From: Gnetum montanum
Taxonomy: Eukaryota > Streptophyta > Gnetopsida > Gnetales > Gnetaceae
Direction: 5' to 3'
NCBI GenBank assembly: GCA_015680685.1
Contig: MNCI01029592.1
Location: 121,742-185,741 of the forward strand
Length of the DNA stretch: 64,000 nucleotides
Made by a program: the position numbers and the translations under genes. Positions within the stretch are counted from its first letter, which is position 1, and each line of letters starts with the position of its first letter. This document shows positions 1-10,100 of this stretch, one piece after another. The notes beneath the pieces were generated by a model. The model was not told where the DNA came from, did no database searches, and was given only the letters and a program-made list of their open reading frames with translations.

Positions 1-480
1 CTACTAAATTATGTTCCATTATTAGTGACTATGGTTATGGGTATGCCAAAATTAGCTACGATGTTATCTAGGATGAATTTGCAAACTTGCTCAGATGTGG
101 TCTTCCTTAGGGGAATAGCCTCGACCCATTTTGTAAAGTATTTGGTTGCGGTGAAGATGAAGCTATGTCCTATTGAAGACTTAGGCATTATGGTTCCAAC
201 GATATCCAACCCCCATCATTGAAATGACCATGTTATTTGAGTGGTATGCAACTTATTTGGTGGTACATGTATAAGGTTGCTATATTGTTGGCATGTGTCA
301 CACCGCTTAACCTTCTATAGGTAGTCATTTTTCATATGAGGCCAATAGTAGCTTGACCATATATTCTTAGTAATCATAGCTCTTGGTCTTGTATGTTCTT
401 CACAAACACCCTCATGAACCTCCTCTCAGATTATTCTAACTTTGATTTTACCTAACAACTTTAGGAGTATGCCATCATAG
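1..480 (-). pseudogene. Tat-A integrase, partial and decayed
   Basis: Integrase joins the cDNA copy to the host chromosome. In sense order the fragment shows a zinc-binding HHCC region (about 430-290, with the HEGVCEEH and CDTC pieces) followed by the start of the catalytic core (about 215-1, including KWVEAIPLRK). The first catalytic Asp is present in DIVG. The second is changed: the expected T-D-x-G reads TNNG at the left edge. An in-frame stop separates the zinc finger from the core. The C-terminal half lies outside the window; the Tat-B copy shows what would follow. The fragment is non-functional. Confidence 0.85.
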
Positions 481-611
481 GATTGTTGACATAATGTGTT
501 ATCACCTATGATAACATAATGTTGTGATCACTTGCGTACATCTTCCTTTTGAGTAGTAGTTAGGCCTTGTGAGGATTCACCATGCATAAGGTAAAATTTG
601 ATCTTGTCATA

Positions 612-1020
612 TCACTCCTTGGGAGGAGCAGTATGAATGACGACCATAAAGGTATCCTTAGTATTCTGTATGATGGAAGTAGCATAGTCCACGGTTAAGG
701 TGGGCAACTTACTAAACACATTTGGTGTCATACTATGGACTAGTGTTACAATTGCATCAGCTATGAAATTTTCATTTTTGGGTATGTGCTGGATATCAAT
801 GTCTTTAAATTGCTGTAACAATTGCTTCCCTAGGTCACAGTATGGTTGTAAGTGTTTGGCTTTGCATGCATGGACTTTGGTTACTTGGTTAACCATGAGT
901 TGTGAATCACCTTTGATTACTAAGCATCTAATTCCTAGGTCACAAGCTATCATCATTCCTTTGATTAACCTTCATACTCCACTATGTTGTTATTACATGG
1001 GAACTCAAAATGATAGATAA
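612..1020 (-). pseudogene. Tat-A additional (plant-type) RNase H domain
   Basis: This is a second RNase H-like domain located between the gypsy RNase H and integrase. In sense order it begins with an FEFPCNNNIVEYEG-like strand (about 1005-965). It continues through GDSQLMVNQV and ends with the NxxADA helix, where the final Asp of the active-site set is expected. A frame change lies between the first strand and the rest near position 956. The domain would degrade RNA in RNA-DNA hybrids during reverse transcription. Its presence defines the dual-RNase-H Tat/Ogre lineage. Tat-B has the same domain, more decayed, at 39840-40240. Confidence 0.82.
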
Positions 1021-1280
1021 AGGATTGAATTTCATTAGATGGGAATGTTATGCTAGTAGTGGCACTGACCCCATGGGTAGTTGAAGCTTTGTCAAATTAC
1101 ATAACTACCTCATAACCCTTGAGCACTTGGCTAACTACATTAATGTATTCATCAGGGAATTTAGGATCTATGGCTTCTTGGTTGTTGATAGGTGAAACTA
1201 TGAGTTGTATGGCTATAGCCTAACCTTTCGTTAATGATTGAGAGATGTAATGAAGGTCAAACTCCATAGTTATGGCTTTC

Positions 1281-1601
1281 CTAGGCTATATGGCTACTTT
1301 CATAAATGTTGATCATTATGGCTCTAAGTATGATGTTATTGTAAATGACATTGACTTGGCTTTTGAAGAAGTAGTGTTCCCAATTCTTCAATGAAAAGAC
1401 TAGTGCTAGACAATACTTCTCCACTTTAGTGTATCGAGCCTCATGGGTAACTAACTTATGGCTAAGGTAGTATACAAGTATTTCTGCTCCATCATCAAAT
1501 TTTTGACAGAGTAGAGAGGCAATGGATATGTTAGAGATGGCAAGGTAGATGTAAAAATTTTTATCCTCTTGCAGAGGATAGATCACGAGTAGTTGTGCCA
1601 A
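1281..1601 (-). pseudogene. Tat-A gypsy RNase H domain
   Basis: This is the RNase H domain normally fused to the C terminus of gypsy reverse transcriptase. The open stretch has the typical order: YIYLAIS (active-site Asp region, here changed), SLLCQK, VYYLSHKL, then ARYTKVEKYCLALVFSLKNW. The last motif is the well-known helix around the second catalytic region. The expected first Asp (Y-L-x-A or L-D-A type) is not preserved, so activity is unlikely. The domain sits directly downstream of the reverse transcriptase palm. The Tat-B counterpart is at 40568-40813. Confidence 0.83.
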
Positions 1602-1647
1602 CTCTCACTTAAGGTTTTCAAAGGTCTCTTGGCATTGAGCCATCCAC

Positions 1648-2440
1648 TCATAGTAAGCAAGTGTCACATAGAATGTAACTTATCCATAAGCCTAGTGATA
1701 AATTTGTGAATAAATTACAGTTTTCCTTGCAATCCTCAAAGCTATTTTTGGTAGGTGCTACTAATTTAGATATGGCCTTAACCTTATCAAGATTGACATG
1801 TATCCCTATTTTAGATACTACAAAGCCAAGAATCTTATCTGTCTTGACACCAAACATGCATTTCTTGGGATTGAGCCTAAGCTTATATTTGAGGCATCAT
1901 TTAAGCACAAGGTCTAGGTTATTAGCATGATCATTGGCCATTGTGGACTTAATGGCTATGTCATCTATGTAATTATTAAGAAAACCTTACATGTGATCGT
2001 TGAACATATAGGTCATGGCTCATTGATTGGGTGCTCTTGTGTTCTTAAGGCCAAAGGGCATTATGGTATAACAAAAGGTACCCCAACAGGTCATGAAGGT
2101 CATGCTAAGTTGGTGCTCTAGATTGATCCTAATTTGATTATATCCTGAGAATCTATCTATAAAGAACAAAAAGACATGTCCAGATGTAGTATTGATTAGT
2201 TGATCAATACTAGGCAAAGGGAAGTCATCTTTGATAGTTTCTTTATTTAGGTTTTGGAAATTGATGTAAATATGGATACTCCCATTTTTCTTAGGGACTA
2301 CCACTATGTTGGATGCCCATTCTACGTAGTCAAAAACCCTAATGAAACTAGCTTGGTAGAGCTTTGAGATCTCATCATGAACTACCAAGGCCAAATCAGG
2401 TCTAATTTTGCACATCTTTTATTTAATCAGTCAAATGCTA
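1648..2440 (-). pseudogene. Tat-A reverse transcriptase domain
   Basis: This domain copies the element RNA into DNA. In sense order it has the finger motif VVPKKNGSIHIYINFQNLN (about 2310-2255), the palm motif FIDRFSGYNQIRI around 2160, MPFGLKN around 2055, and an intact YIDD catalytic box near 1975-1960. The thumb continues with LRLNPKKCMFGVKT and GFVVSKIGI near 1860-1800. In the usual pattern the first palm motif reads D-x-F-S-G-Y; here R replaces the residue before FSGY. Several stops and shifts separate the open pieces (2415-2020 and 1857-1648). The domain is non-functional but clearly assigned. Confidence 0.9.
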
Positions 2441-2909
2441 GGATCTCATATGATGTTGTGCTAGACTAAACATGGATCTAGGCTTGGCATATCTTCATAT
2501 GACTAGGAAAAGGCCTTAATGTTGCTTTGTAGGACTTTGGTGATGTCTTGAGCCTTTTGAGTTTCCAGTGAGAAACGTAGTTTAAGGGTTTTCTCCTTAC
2601 CGCTATGTGTTGTGACAAGAATTTCAATTAGAGAGTCTTTGGTTATGTCATCCACCTCTAAGTCAAGGGTTTTGACTAGGTTTTTAAGCCATTCTAGAGG
2701 TTTCTCTATTGAGGTTATGTGGTCAACAAGAATCTCAAGCTCAAGATCTAGGCAATCAGGGTTGACACAACGTTCAACATTGCCGTGAGGTCCATGTAGA
2801 CACAAAGGAAAATTGATTTGCTCCCAGATACTCATACTTTGATCCTGCATGTCAACCAAAAGCACATTAAGTGGCACTTGGGTAAAAGTGAATAAGCAAT
2901 TCCAAAATG
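2441..2909 (-). pseudogene. Tat-A pre-RT linker (start of second pol exon?)
   Basis: This open stretch precedes the reverse transcriptase. It contains the connector common to Tat-type polyproteins, VPLNVLLVDMQD followed by an acidic region and an ITKVLQSNIKAFS segment just before RT. I place its start at 2909 because the sense strand reads TTTTATAG|CATTTTGG there, a good splice acceptor, and the aligned site in Tat-B (42131/42130) also ends in TTTTAG|CATT. Joining a candidate donor at 13220 to this acceptor keeps the frame in Tat-A. If no splicing occurs, the frame simply opens at an ATG near 2931. Confidence 0.65.
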
Positions 2910-3089
2910 CTATAAAATCATGTAAACACATGTAGACCTAATGTAAACAAGGTCATCCAAGGCTACAAATAGGGTGTGAACAAGTAAAAAAAAGTGAAAT
3001 AAGGGCCAAATAAAGGTCAAACCAAGGTTAAACAAAGTAAAGTATAATAAATAAGACTACAAATGCTCAACAAAGGTCATAATTTTGCC
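2910..3089. other. Cassette edge, purine-rich AAGGTCAA-type sequence
   Basis: This stretch is dominated by loose repeats of AAGGTCAA and AAGGCCAA. Similar sequence follows at 3180-3340, and the matching part of Tat-B (42131-42420) is alike. No coding signal is visible. It is the acceptor-proximal end of the cassette between protease and RT. Confidence 0.5.
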
Positions 3090-3470
3090 AGTTTTAGGCC
3101 TTAGTAGGCCATGATGCTAGTTTTGAGTCTGGGTGAGACTATGATGCCAATTTAAGGCCTTAGTAGGCCATGGTCACATGGTGTTAAATAGTGGTCAAGT
3201 AAGGTCAAAGACCCCTATTTGATACTATTCAATGGCTAAACAAAGGCAAATAAGGCTATAATAAGGCAAATAAAGAACATATAAGGTTGTATAAAGGCCA
3301 TAGAAGGTCAACAAGGTCAACAATGTAACACGAGTCCAAAACAAGCCAAAGCACTATGTAATAAGTAAAAAAATCAAGCAACATAGGCTGCATATGGTGA
3401 AATTGGGCTAACATAGGTCAAAAAATGATTAGGTTTTGCTAGTTTTAGGCCTTAGCAAGCCATGTTTTAA
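3090..3470. repeat. Copies of the 29-bp cassette-flanking repeat, left side, Tat-A
   Basis: Four degenerate copies of the motif GCCAGTTTTAGGCCTTAG followed by YAGGCCATGAT lie near 3090, 3120, 3147 and 3437. The same motif recurs on the far side of the antisense gene (12743-12970), in a clean tandem array in Tat-B (50600-50831), once near 42434, and near 38500-38570. All copies have the same orientation. They therefore flank the cassette as direct repeats. Confidence 0.75.
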
Positions 3471-3539
3471 GACTACAAGGCTATTAGGTGATTTTGGGCA
3501 TCAATTAGGGCTATTTATACCAAAAAATTAAGAGTTTTG

Positions 3540-6380
3540 AGGTTTCCACATTGGGCTTCCCTTGTTTCCATGTTGGCTAGCATGGAAGAAGGGATCCTTA
3601 GCATGGAAACCAAGGAAAGTGGGTTTTGGAGCATCTAGAGTTTCACAATTAAGGTTCTAAGGCCTTCCCAAGGAAACACAAGGCCAAAGCTATCAAAATT
3701 GGTCTAGAGGTTTGTAAAGGCAAAAAAGCATGTTTTGAAGCCTCCTCCCTTGTTTCCACATTGGCCATTGTGTAAGAGAGGGGGTTTAGTGTGGAGAACC
3801 AGGGTTCAAGCCAAAACATGATCAAACTTGGTAAAAAAAGTAATTAAAACCTATATCTAGGAGGTGTGCATTCCTTAGCTTTGTTTTGAGATAATTTGAA
3901 GTAGTTTTGAATGTTAAAATGTGTTGAAATGGATTCCCCCCATTTTTCCATGTTAAGCATAGTATTCCTAGTGTGGAAAGATGGGGGACACTTGTTTTGT
4001 GAATTCAAGATGGTTCGAGAGCACATTGACTAGGTTCCTAGGTTCCTAGGGTTGTGGATCATGATTTTGCAAGTTTCTAGCTAATTTTGGACATGTTTGG
4101 AGGTCATTCAAGGGAATTTAAGGTCTTCCCATATATTTCCATGCTAGGGGGAATGGGTTGTGGAGGTTAAAATAAGGTCAAACAAGCAAAATATTAAGGT
4201 CATGAGGTCCTAGGTTTCTCCAACGTAGATCTTTAGCTTCCAAGAGAAGCATCTTTCCTCCCTTATTTCCATGCTTCCTAGTATGGAGGGGATCCTCTTT
4301 AGTGTGGATGCAGTAAGAATCTCATATCTAGGCTAATTTAGATCACCATCAACTATGATTGTTAGCTTCTAGAGTTTCTAGGGCCAAGGGCTAGGGTTTC
4401 ATGAAAAAAATTGGTAAATTTGAGTAATTTTAAGTCTTTTATGAACTCCCCCCCATTTTCCCACATTGTGGGTATGGAGATTAGCATGGAAGACTAGGGA
4501 AACAACTTTTTGGCCATTTTAAATTAGTTTTATAAGGCTTGAAGGCTCCAGAAGATGAATTCAGGGTTCTAGAGTGCATGTAATGTCATTTGATGTTGTT
4601 CTAAGGTGCATATGGGCCTCAAATGAGTCTTCCCATTCATTTTTCATACTAAGTAGCATGGAGGAAGGGATTTCTAGTATGGAAGAATCATAAATACTAG
4701 ATATTAGCTAGTTTTAACCTCAATTTATTATGCATGTATGCCTCCAGGGTTGTTGAGGTCAAGGACTAGGGTTTGAGGTCAAGTTTGGCCAATTTAGGGA
4801 TTTCTAAGATGGTTTTTAAATCTTTCCCTCTATTTTCCATGTTGGAAATTGTAGGCTTAACATGGAAGATTTGGGGGAGTAGTGTTTTGAATTTATATGG
4901 TTGTTTTTTCATGGTTTGAGGGCTCCAAAAGGTGTAAAACTAGTCGTAGGACTCATGTAAGGTTGTAGGATGTTTGTTTGAGGTGTTTAAAGGTCATTTT
5001 GGAGTCCCTTTAGAGTTTTCACCTTTCTTCCATGATAGGAAGCATGGATGAGGGAGTTCTTAGCATGGAGGAAGTGTGGGACCCTACTTTTTGCCATTTT
5101 TGGCCATGCATATATGTCTCTAAGGTTGTTAGTGTTAATTTTTGCTACTTGGTGTTAAAATTTGATCATTTTGAGGGTTATTAGGTATTTTTTGATGTTC
5201 CTCCACATTTTATCATGTTGGGGATTTCATTCTCAAGGTGGAAGATTGGGGAAAAGGGGTTTTGACCATTTATGATCAATTTTGGAGAGTCTAAGGGTTC
5301 TAGGATGAGTAGACGGGATCCTAGAACACACATAGGGCTTTCTAGCATTCATTTAAGGGCTTTAAGAGTAGTTTTGGAGTTTCCAAAAGGTTCCCCCTTT
5401 CTTCCATGTTGGCCAGCATGGAAGAGGGAGCTCTCAATGTGGAGGGATCAAGGAACTCTATTTTTTAAAACTATTTTTGGCAGTTTTGGCTATGCATGAG
5501 TGTTTACAGTGTTGTTGGTCTTGGCTATCAATGTCTATGATCGAAATCTAGTCATTTGAAGGCTATAAATGGGTTTTAGGATCCCCCTTCAATCCACATT
5601 GAGGTTGGGATGCTCAACATGGGTGGGATCCTCCTCAGTGTGGAGAAAAAGGGAGCATGTTTTGGTCATTTTAGGTGACTTTTCAAAGTTTGGTGGCTTC
5701 CAGAAGGTCTGGGTTGCTTCTAGAAGGTAAATTGCATGTAAAATTCAATAGTTTTGGCTTTCCCCCTCCATCTACACTAAGACTAGAATGCTTACTGTGG
5801 AGGAGTTCCTCCTTAGCATGGAAGAACCCTAGGAGGTTGATTTTTACATTCTAGTTTCTTTCGAAGAGGTTATCAAGGTCATGGTATTAGATATAAGGTA
5901 ATTTGAGGTTTTTTTATTTCTAGAACATCCTACTAATTTTCCTAGATACTCTCCCTAGTTTTTCATGCTAGGAAACATGGAAGAGGTCTCCCCCAATGTA
6001 GAACTAAGAAAGTCAAATCTAGGCTAGTTTGATAGCCAATCAACCATGCATGTTAATCTCTAGGGTTGTCGATGTCAATGGTCAATATTGGGTGTCAAGA
6101 TCCAATAGTTTGGAGGCTCCTAAGTGCCCCATGTAATTTTTCCCTTTTCTTCTACTTTGGGCATGATGGCCCTAGTTTGGTTGAGTGGGAGATGGTAGTT
6201 TTATGCCATATTTGACTAATTTTGGGGCATTCAAAAGCTCCAGAGGGTTTGGGCAGGGTCTAGGGGTTATTAGGCATTGAGAAATGGTTACTAGGTAGTT
6301 AATTTAGGTTTTTTTTGGCTTTCCCATACCTATCCATGTTGGGGTGAGATGCTATAAAGCCTTTTCCAATGTGGAAACAC
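3540..6380. repeat. Array of ~190-bp units with hairpin palindromes, Tat-A
   Basis: About 16 diverged units, spaced 180-195 bp apart, each carry a core such as TTCCATG-TTGGCCAG-CATGGAA (clear at 5402 and 3565). This core is an inverted repeat that can fold into a hairpin. It is usually followed some 20 bp later by a second TAGTGTGG or TAGCATGG half. Cores are visible near 3558, 3747, 3936, 4125, 4258, 4447, 4630, 4823, 5020, 5199, 5391, 5583, 5762, 5951, 6138 and 6320. No frame is conserved. The array lies just upstream of the antisense gene, in the place where Tat-B has a comparable array with different arms. Confidence 0.8.
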
Positions 6381-7148
6381 CAAATCCCAATGTTTCAACT
6401 AGCTTTGACTAGGTTTGGTAAGGTTCTAAGGTTGCTAAGGATGCTTGGAGGGGTTCTGGGTCATGTGGGCCCACTTCAGGGGTCAAACTTGAGCTAGATG
6501 GGTGTTGGAGGATAAGAATGGATGTTACCCCCTTCTAGGCACTATTGTCCCATCATGGAAACCCAAATTATCCAGATCTATCAATGTTCAACCCTCATTT
6601 GGGAGCTTGGGGTTGAAAAGAGGTAGGTTTTGGGTTACTAAAATGGCAAAAGATTATTTTTTAGTGATTTTAAAAAATGGCATGCATGTATCCATGATAG
6701 GTATAATGTCCCCAACATGGATGCATGGGGGTTAAGGCTTGGTTGTTTTTCAAAGTGTTTAAAGGATTAAAACCTAGCATTGATGCAAATTTTTGGCTAA
6801 GAAGGAAGGTGTATGGTGGGGCCCAAAACCAAAAAATTTAAAATTTTGAAAAGTGAAGCTATTTCCCACCAATATCAAGATGGAACTACACTTCAGTGCA
6901 CTTGGAGTTATGGTGCACTAAAAGAGCAACTAGGGTTTAGTGGTGGGTGTTTAGGTTTAGATTTGTTTTAATGCCAAATTTCACAATTGTTATTCTTACA
7001 AATTGCACATTGGAGGAGAGCTTTGGTAGATATTTCTATGGTATAAGCAACCTATCCTTAGTGTGGAAGCACCCATTTCTTCCTGCACATAGCATAACAC
7101 TCTTATTCTTCTTAATTTCAAGCTACTCCTAACATTGATCTGGCCATC
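6381..7148 (+). promoter_or_regulatory. Upstream flank of the antisense gene, Tat-A
   Basis: This 0.77-kb stretch lies between the palindrome array and the first ATG of the antisense gene. Its last 300 bases keep recognisable similarity to 44830-45138 of Tat-B, for example AACTAGGGTTT followed by a TTTAGGTTT-rich run and ACAATTGTTATT. Conservation at equal distance from both ATGs suggests a 5' untranslated or promoter region. I see no convincing TATA box. Confidence 0.4.
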
Positions 7149-10100
7149 ATGTCGAAATAATGTGGAGGGAAGAGTTAGAATCCCAGGATTCAAAAGGTGG
7201 ATGAACAAGAAAGGGATCTATTAGGGCTACCTAGGACTATTTCAATCCAAGATTCTTCTATTGTTGCTCCAAGGTAGGAAATTCTACCCATGTTTGCTTT
7301 GGTTTCTAGCTATTTTTATTGCTTTTCTTGCCACATGTAGAGCTATTTTTCTCAAATCTATGATGATAGAGGGGGCAGAAAATTTTTTTGATGAAATATG
7401 ACCTCTTATTTTTATCATTTCTACGTAGATCTATGGTAATTTTGTTTTTTTGGCCTTAGTATATTTGATTTGAAAATCAAACTTGCTATTTTTATGCTTT
7501 TGTTTTTCAAAATTTGGGGATATGGTCATTTTTCTTAGATCTAGGCCAAACAATTCATCAAAATTAAATTCTAATGAAATCCTACATCATTATTTTGGTG
7601 TTTTCAAATGGGTATTGATTATTTTACCATTTTTGGCATGTTTTTATGGCTATGTTAAGTTTTATTTTAGCCTTTTAGCTTTTTACATGAAAAAAAGTAA
7701 TGTTATGTATTTTTTTCTTAAGAAAATGGCTACATATTTTTAAATCCAATGTTATGAATTTGTAGCACTATGTTTAAAATTTCCAATGGCTATTGTCTTA
7801 TTTGATTTGGATTAATAATGATGGAGTTATGGCTATTTTCCTAAGGTCATGTAGTTAGGTTTTTTATTCCATTTTAAAAATTTTATGTAAGTTCATGAAT
7901 TGTTTCTAAGCCAATGGTAGGGGTTTTGGCTATTTCTTGGTCATGGCTAGGTGGGTCTTGGCTTCAGCTTTCCAATGGAGGTGGAATCACTCCTATTGGC
8001 TTTAAAACAAATATTTTATGAATTTTTTTTGCTAAGCCTATGTCAAAAGGAGGTTTGTGCTATTTTTAGATTCTTGTCCAAGTTGGTGAATTTTTTCTGC
8101 ATAAACAAAAATGGTTTTGAATTTTTATTAATTGTGGTTGCATAGGGCTTGATTTAAGCTTTCAAATGGTGGTGGAATCACTCTCTTTGGAGCTTAAATT
8201 AATATTTTTGCTAATTTTCTACCAACCATACCCAAAAGGAGATTCATGGTGACTACTATGATTTTTTGCTAATTTGTTTATGTTTCATGTAAAAATGGTT
8301 ATGTATTTTTTTTTTGCAATGGTCATGGATATAGGGTTTATGATTTCTTGATTCCATCCATTTTGGAATTACTAAAATTGGATCCCAAACAAAGTTTTAA
8401 TAGATTTTTGGTTACACTGTGTGAATAAGGTTGAATTTTGGAAGGATGTGATTGATATGTGTAGTTGTTCTTGTAAAACTCATGTTTTAATTTTTTTTTA
8501 GAAAATAAAAGGCTTTACTATTTTTAGAAATATTTTTACCATGGCTATATGCTTTTTCTAAGTTTCAACACTTTGTCTAAGTTTATGCATGGTTAAAACT
8601 AAGGCTTAATTTTTGGTTGTGAAATTTTGGCTCTACTATTTTGGGCTATGAAGTAAAAGGCTATGGAGGCTTGTAATAATGAAATTTTGGAATTTCATAA
8701 GCCAACTTAAATAAATGACTTAGAGCCTTTTACAAAGGCTAATTTCACCTCTGACTAGGATGTTTTTCCAAATTTGTTAAAAAATTATAATTGGTCATAG
8801 TACTTTTGCTTTGCTTCATGTAGGGTTTATTTGAAGTCCATCCTCATCATCATGGAGTTGGTGGATATTCTATGCTACATTGGTCATCCCAAGACGAATA
8901 CCCCTCTCCTTGATATGCCTTTTTGGAAGCTATCATTGTGGTTTTTGCCTAGGATAAGGGAATTCCTTGCCTACATTCTATAAAACTATAGTGTGATGTT
9001 GTGGTCACACTTGTCTATAGATGTGGTTGGGGCTATAGTGGAGACCTTGTTGCCTTGGGAATCTAGCTTGATTATCAAGTTTATCACTAACAATTCACTT
9101 CCTAGGAAATCCAAGGGAACAATAGATGGTATTAGCCCACATTACCTTATGAAGATTTGGATGATATCACAATATAGCTAGTACAATGCTAAAAATACTC
9201 TAATGGTTGTGCATAGGACCCACACATTATTCTAGAACTTGCTTGGCATTGTGTATTATCTACTAGGTTAAGCATAGTTGTTATAGTGTTTTCATGTTTT
9301 TTTTTTGGCTTTACTGGCTAAACTACCTTTCCTAACTTCATTAGCCTTATGAACTTCTTGTAGGTTCAATGTTAATGATCAAGGCTTGATCTTTACCAAT
9401 CAAACCTTGATAGTGGCTTAAACTGCCCTAGATGAATTCACCATGGGCCCTTAAAGTAGAACCATTATGTATCAACAATTAAGAGGGGACTTCGATGTCT
9501 ATGCTACAAGGTTTAACCTTGTATACAAGAAGTGTAAGGATGATGGGCTGATGCACAACTAGTGGGCAGACTTTAATAACTCCATGTATTAGACCATTGT
9601 AGTTGGGACCTTCACTCAAACCACCTTGAAAACGAAGAAGAAAGGTAAACATGAAGGGTATAGCTTCTAATGTTTTATGGTTATGAAAAATCTAAGTATT
9701 TTATTACTTTGACTAGTTGTTAAACTTGCTTATGTTGTTGCTAAACTTTGATTGTTGCTTTGCAGGACCTTGCACCTCTATTGATGTCACCATACCACTT
9801 TTAGGGGTGCATCATGAGGATACCATCATTCTGAAGTTTGATGAGGTGATGCCAACATATGAATGGCTGAGAGAACATGCACCTAGGTATATTCAAGCAA
9901 ACATGTAGCATGTAGGTTTACTTGAGGTATTTATGGCACCTATTCCTTCCATCACTACTGCAAAGATGTTGCATGTCATCGACTCCTTCAATGAAAAGGA
10001 TGGTCATTTAGTACCATCATCTAGGGTGTGAAGGTTGACATAGATATTGATGAGGGCCTCTTTTGTAACTTATTTAGTGTTTCCAATGACGGGGCAAAGG

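Noticed and set aside
7483-8145. Plus-strand open frames of 86 and 64 codons
   Set aside because: They lie inside the first intron of the antisense gene, are T-rich (Phe/Leu/Ile) and are not conserved in Tat-B.
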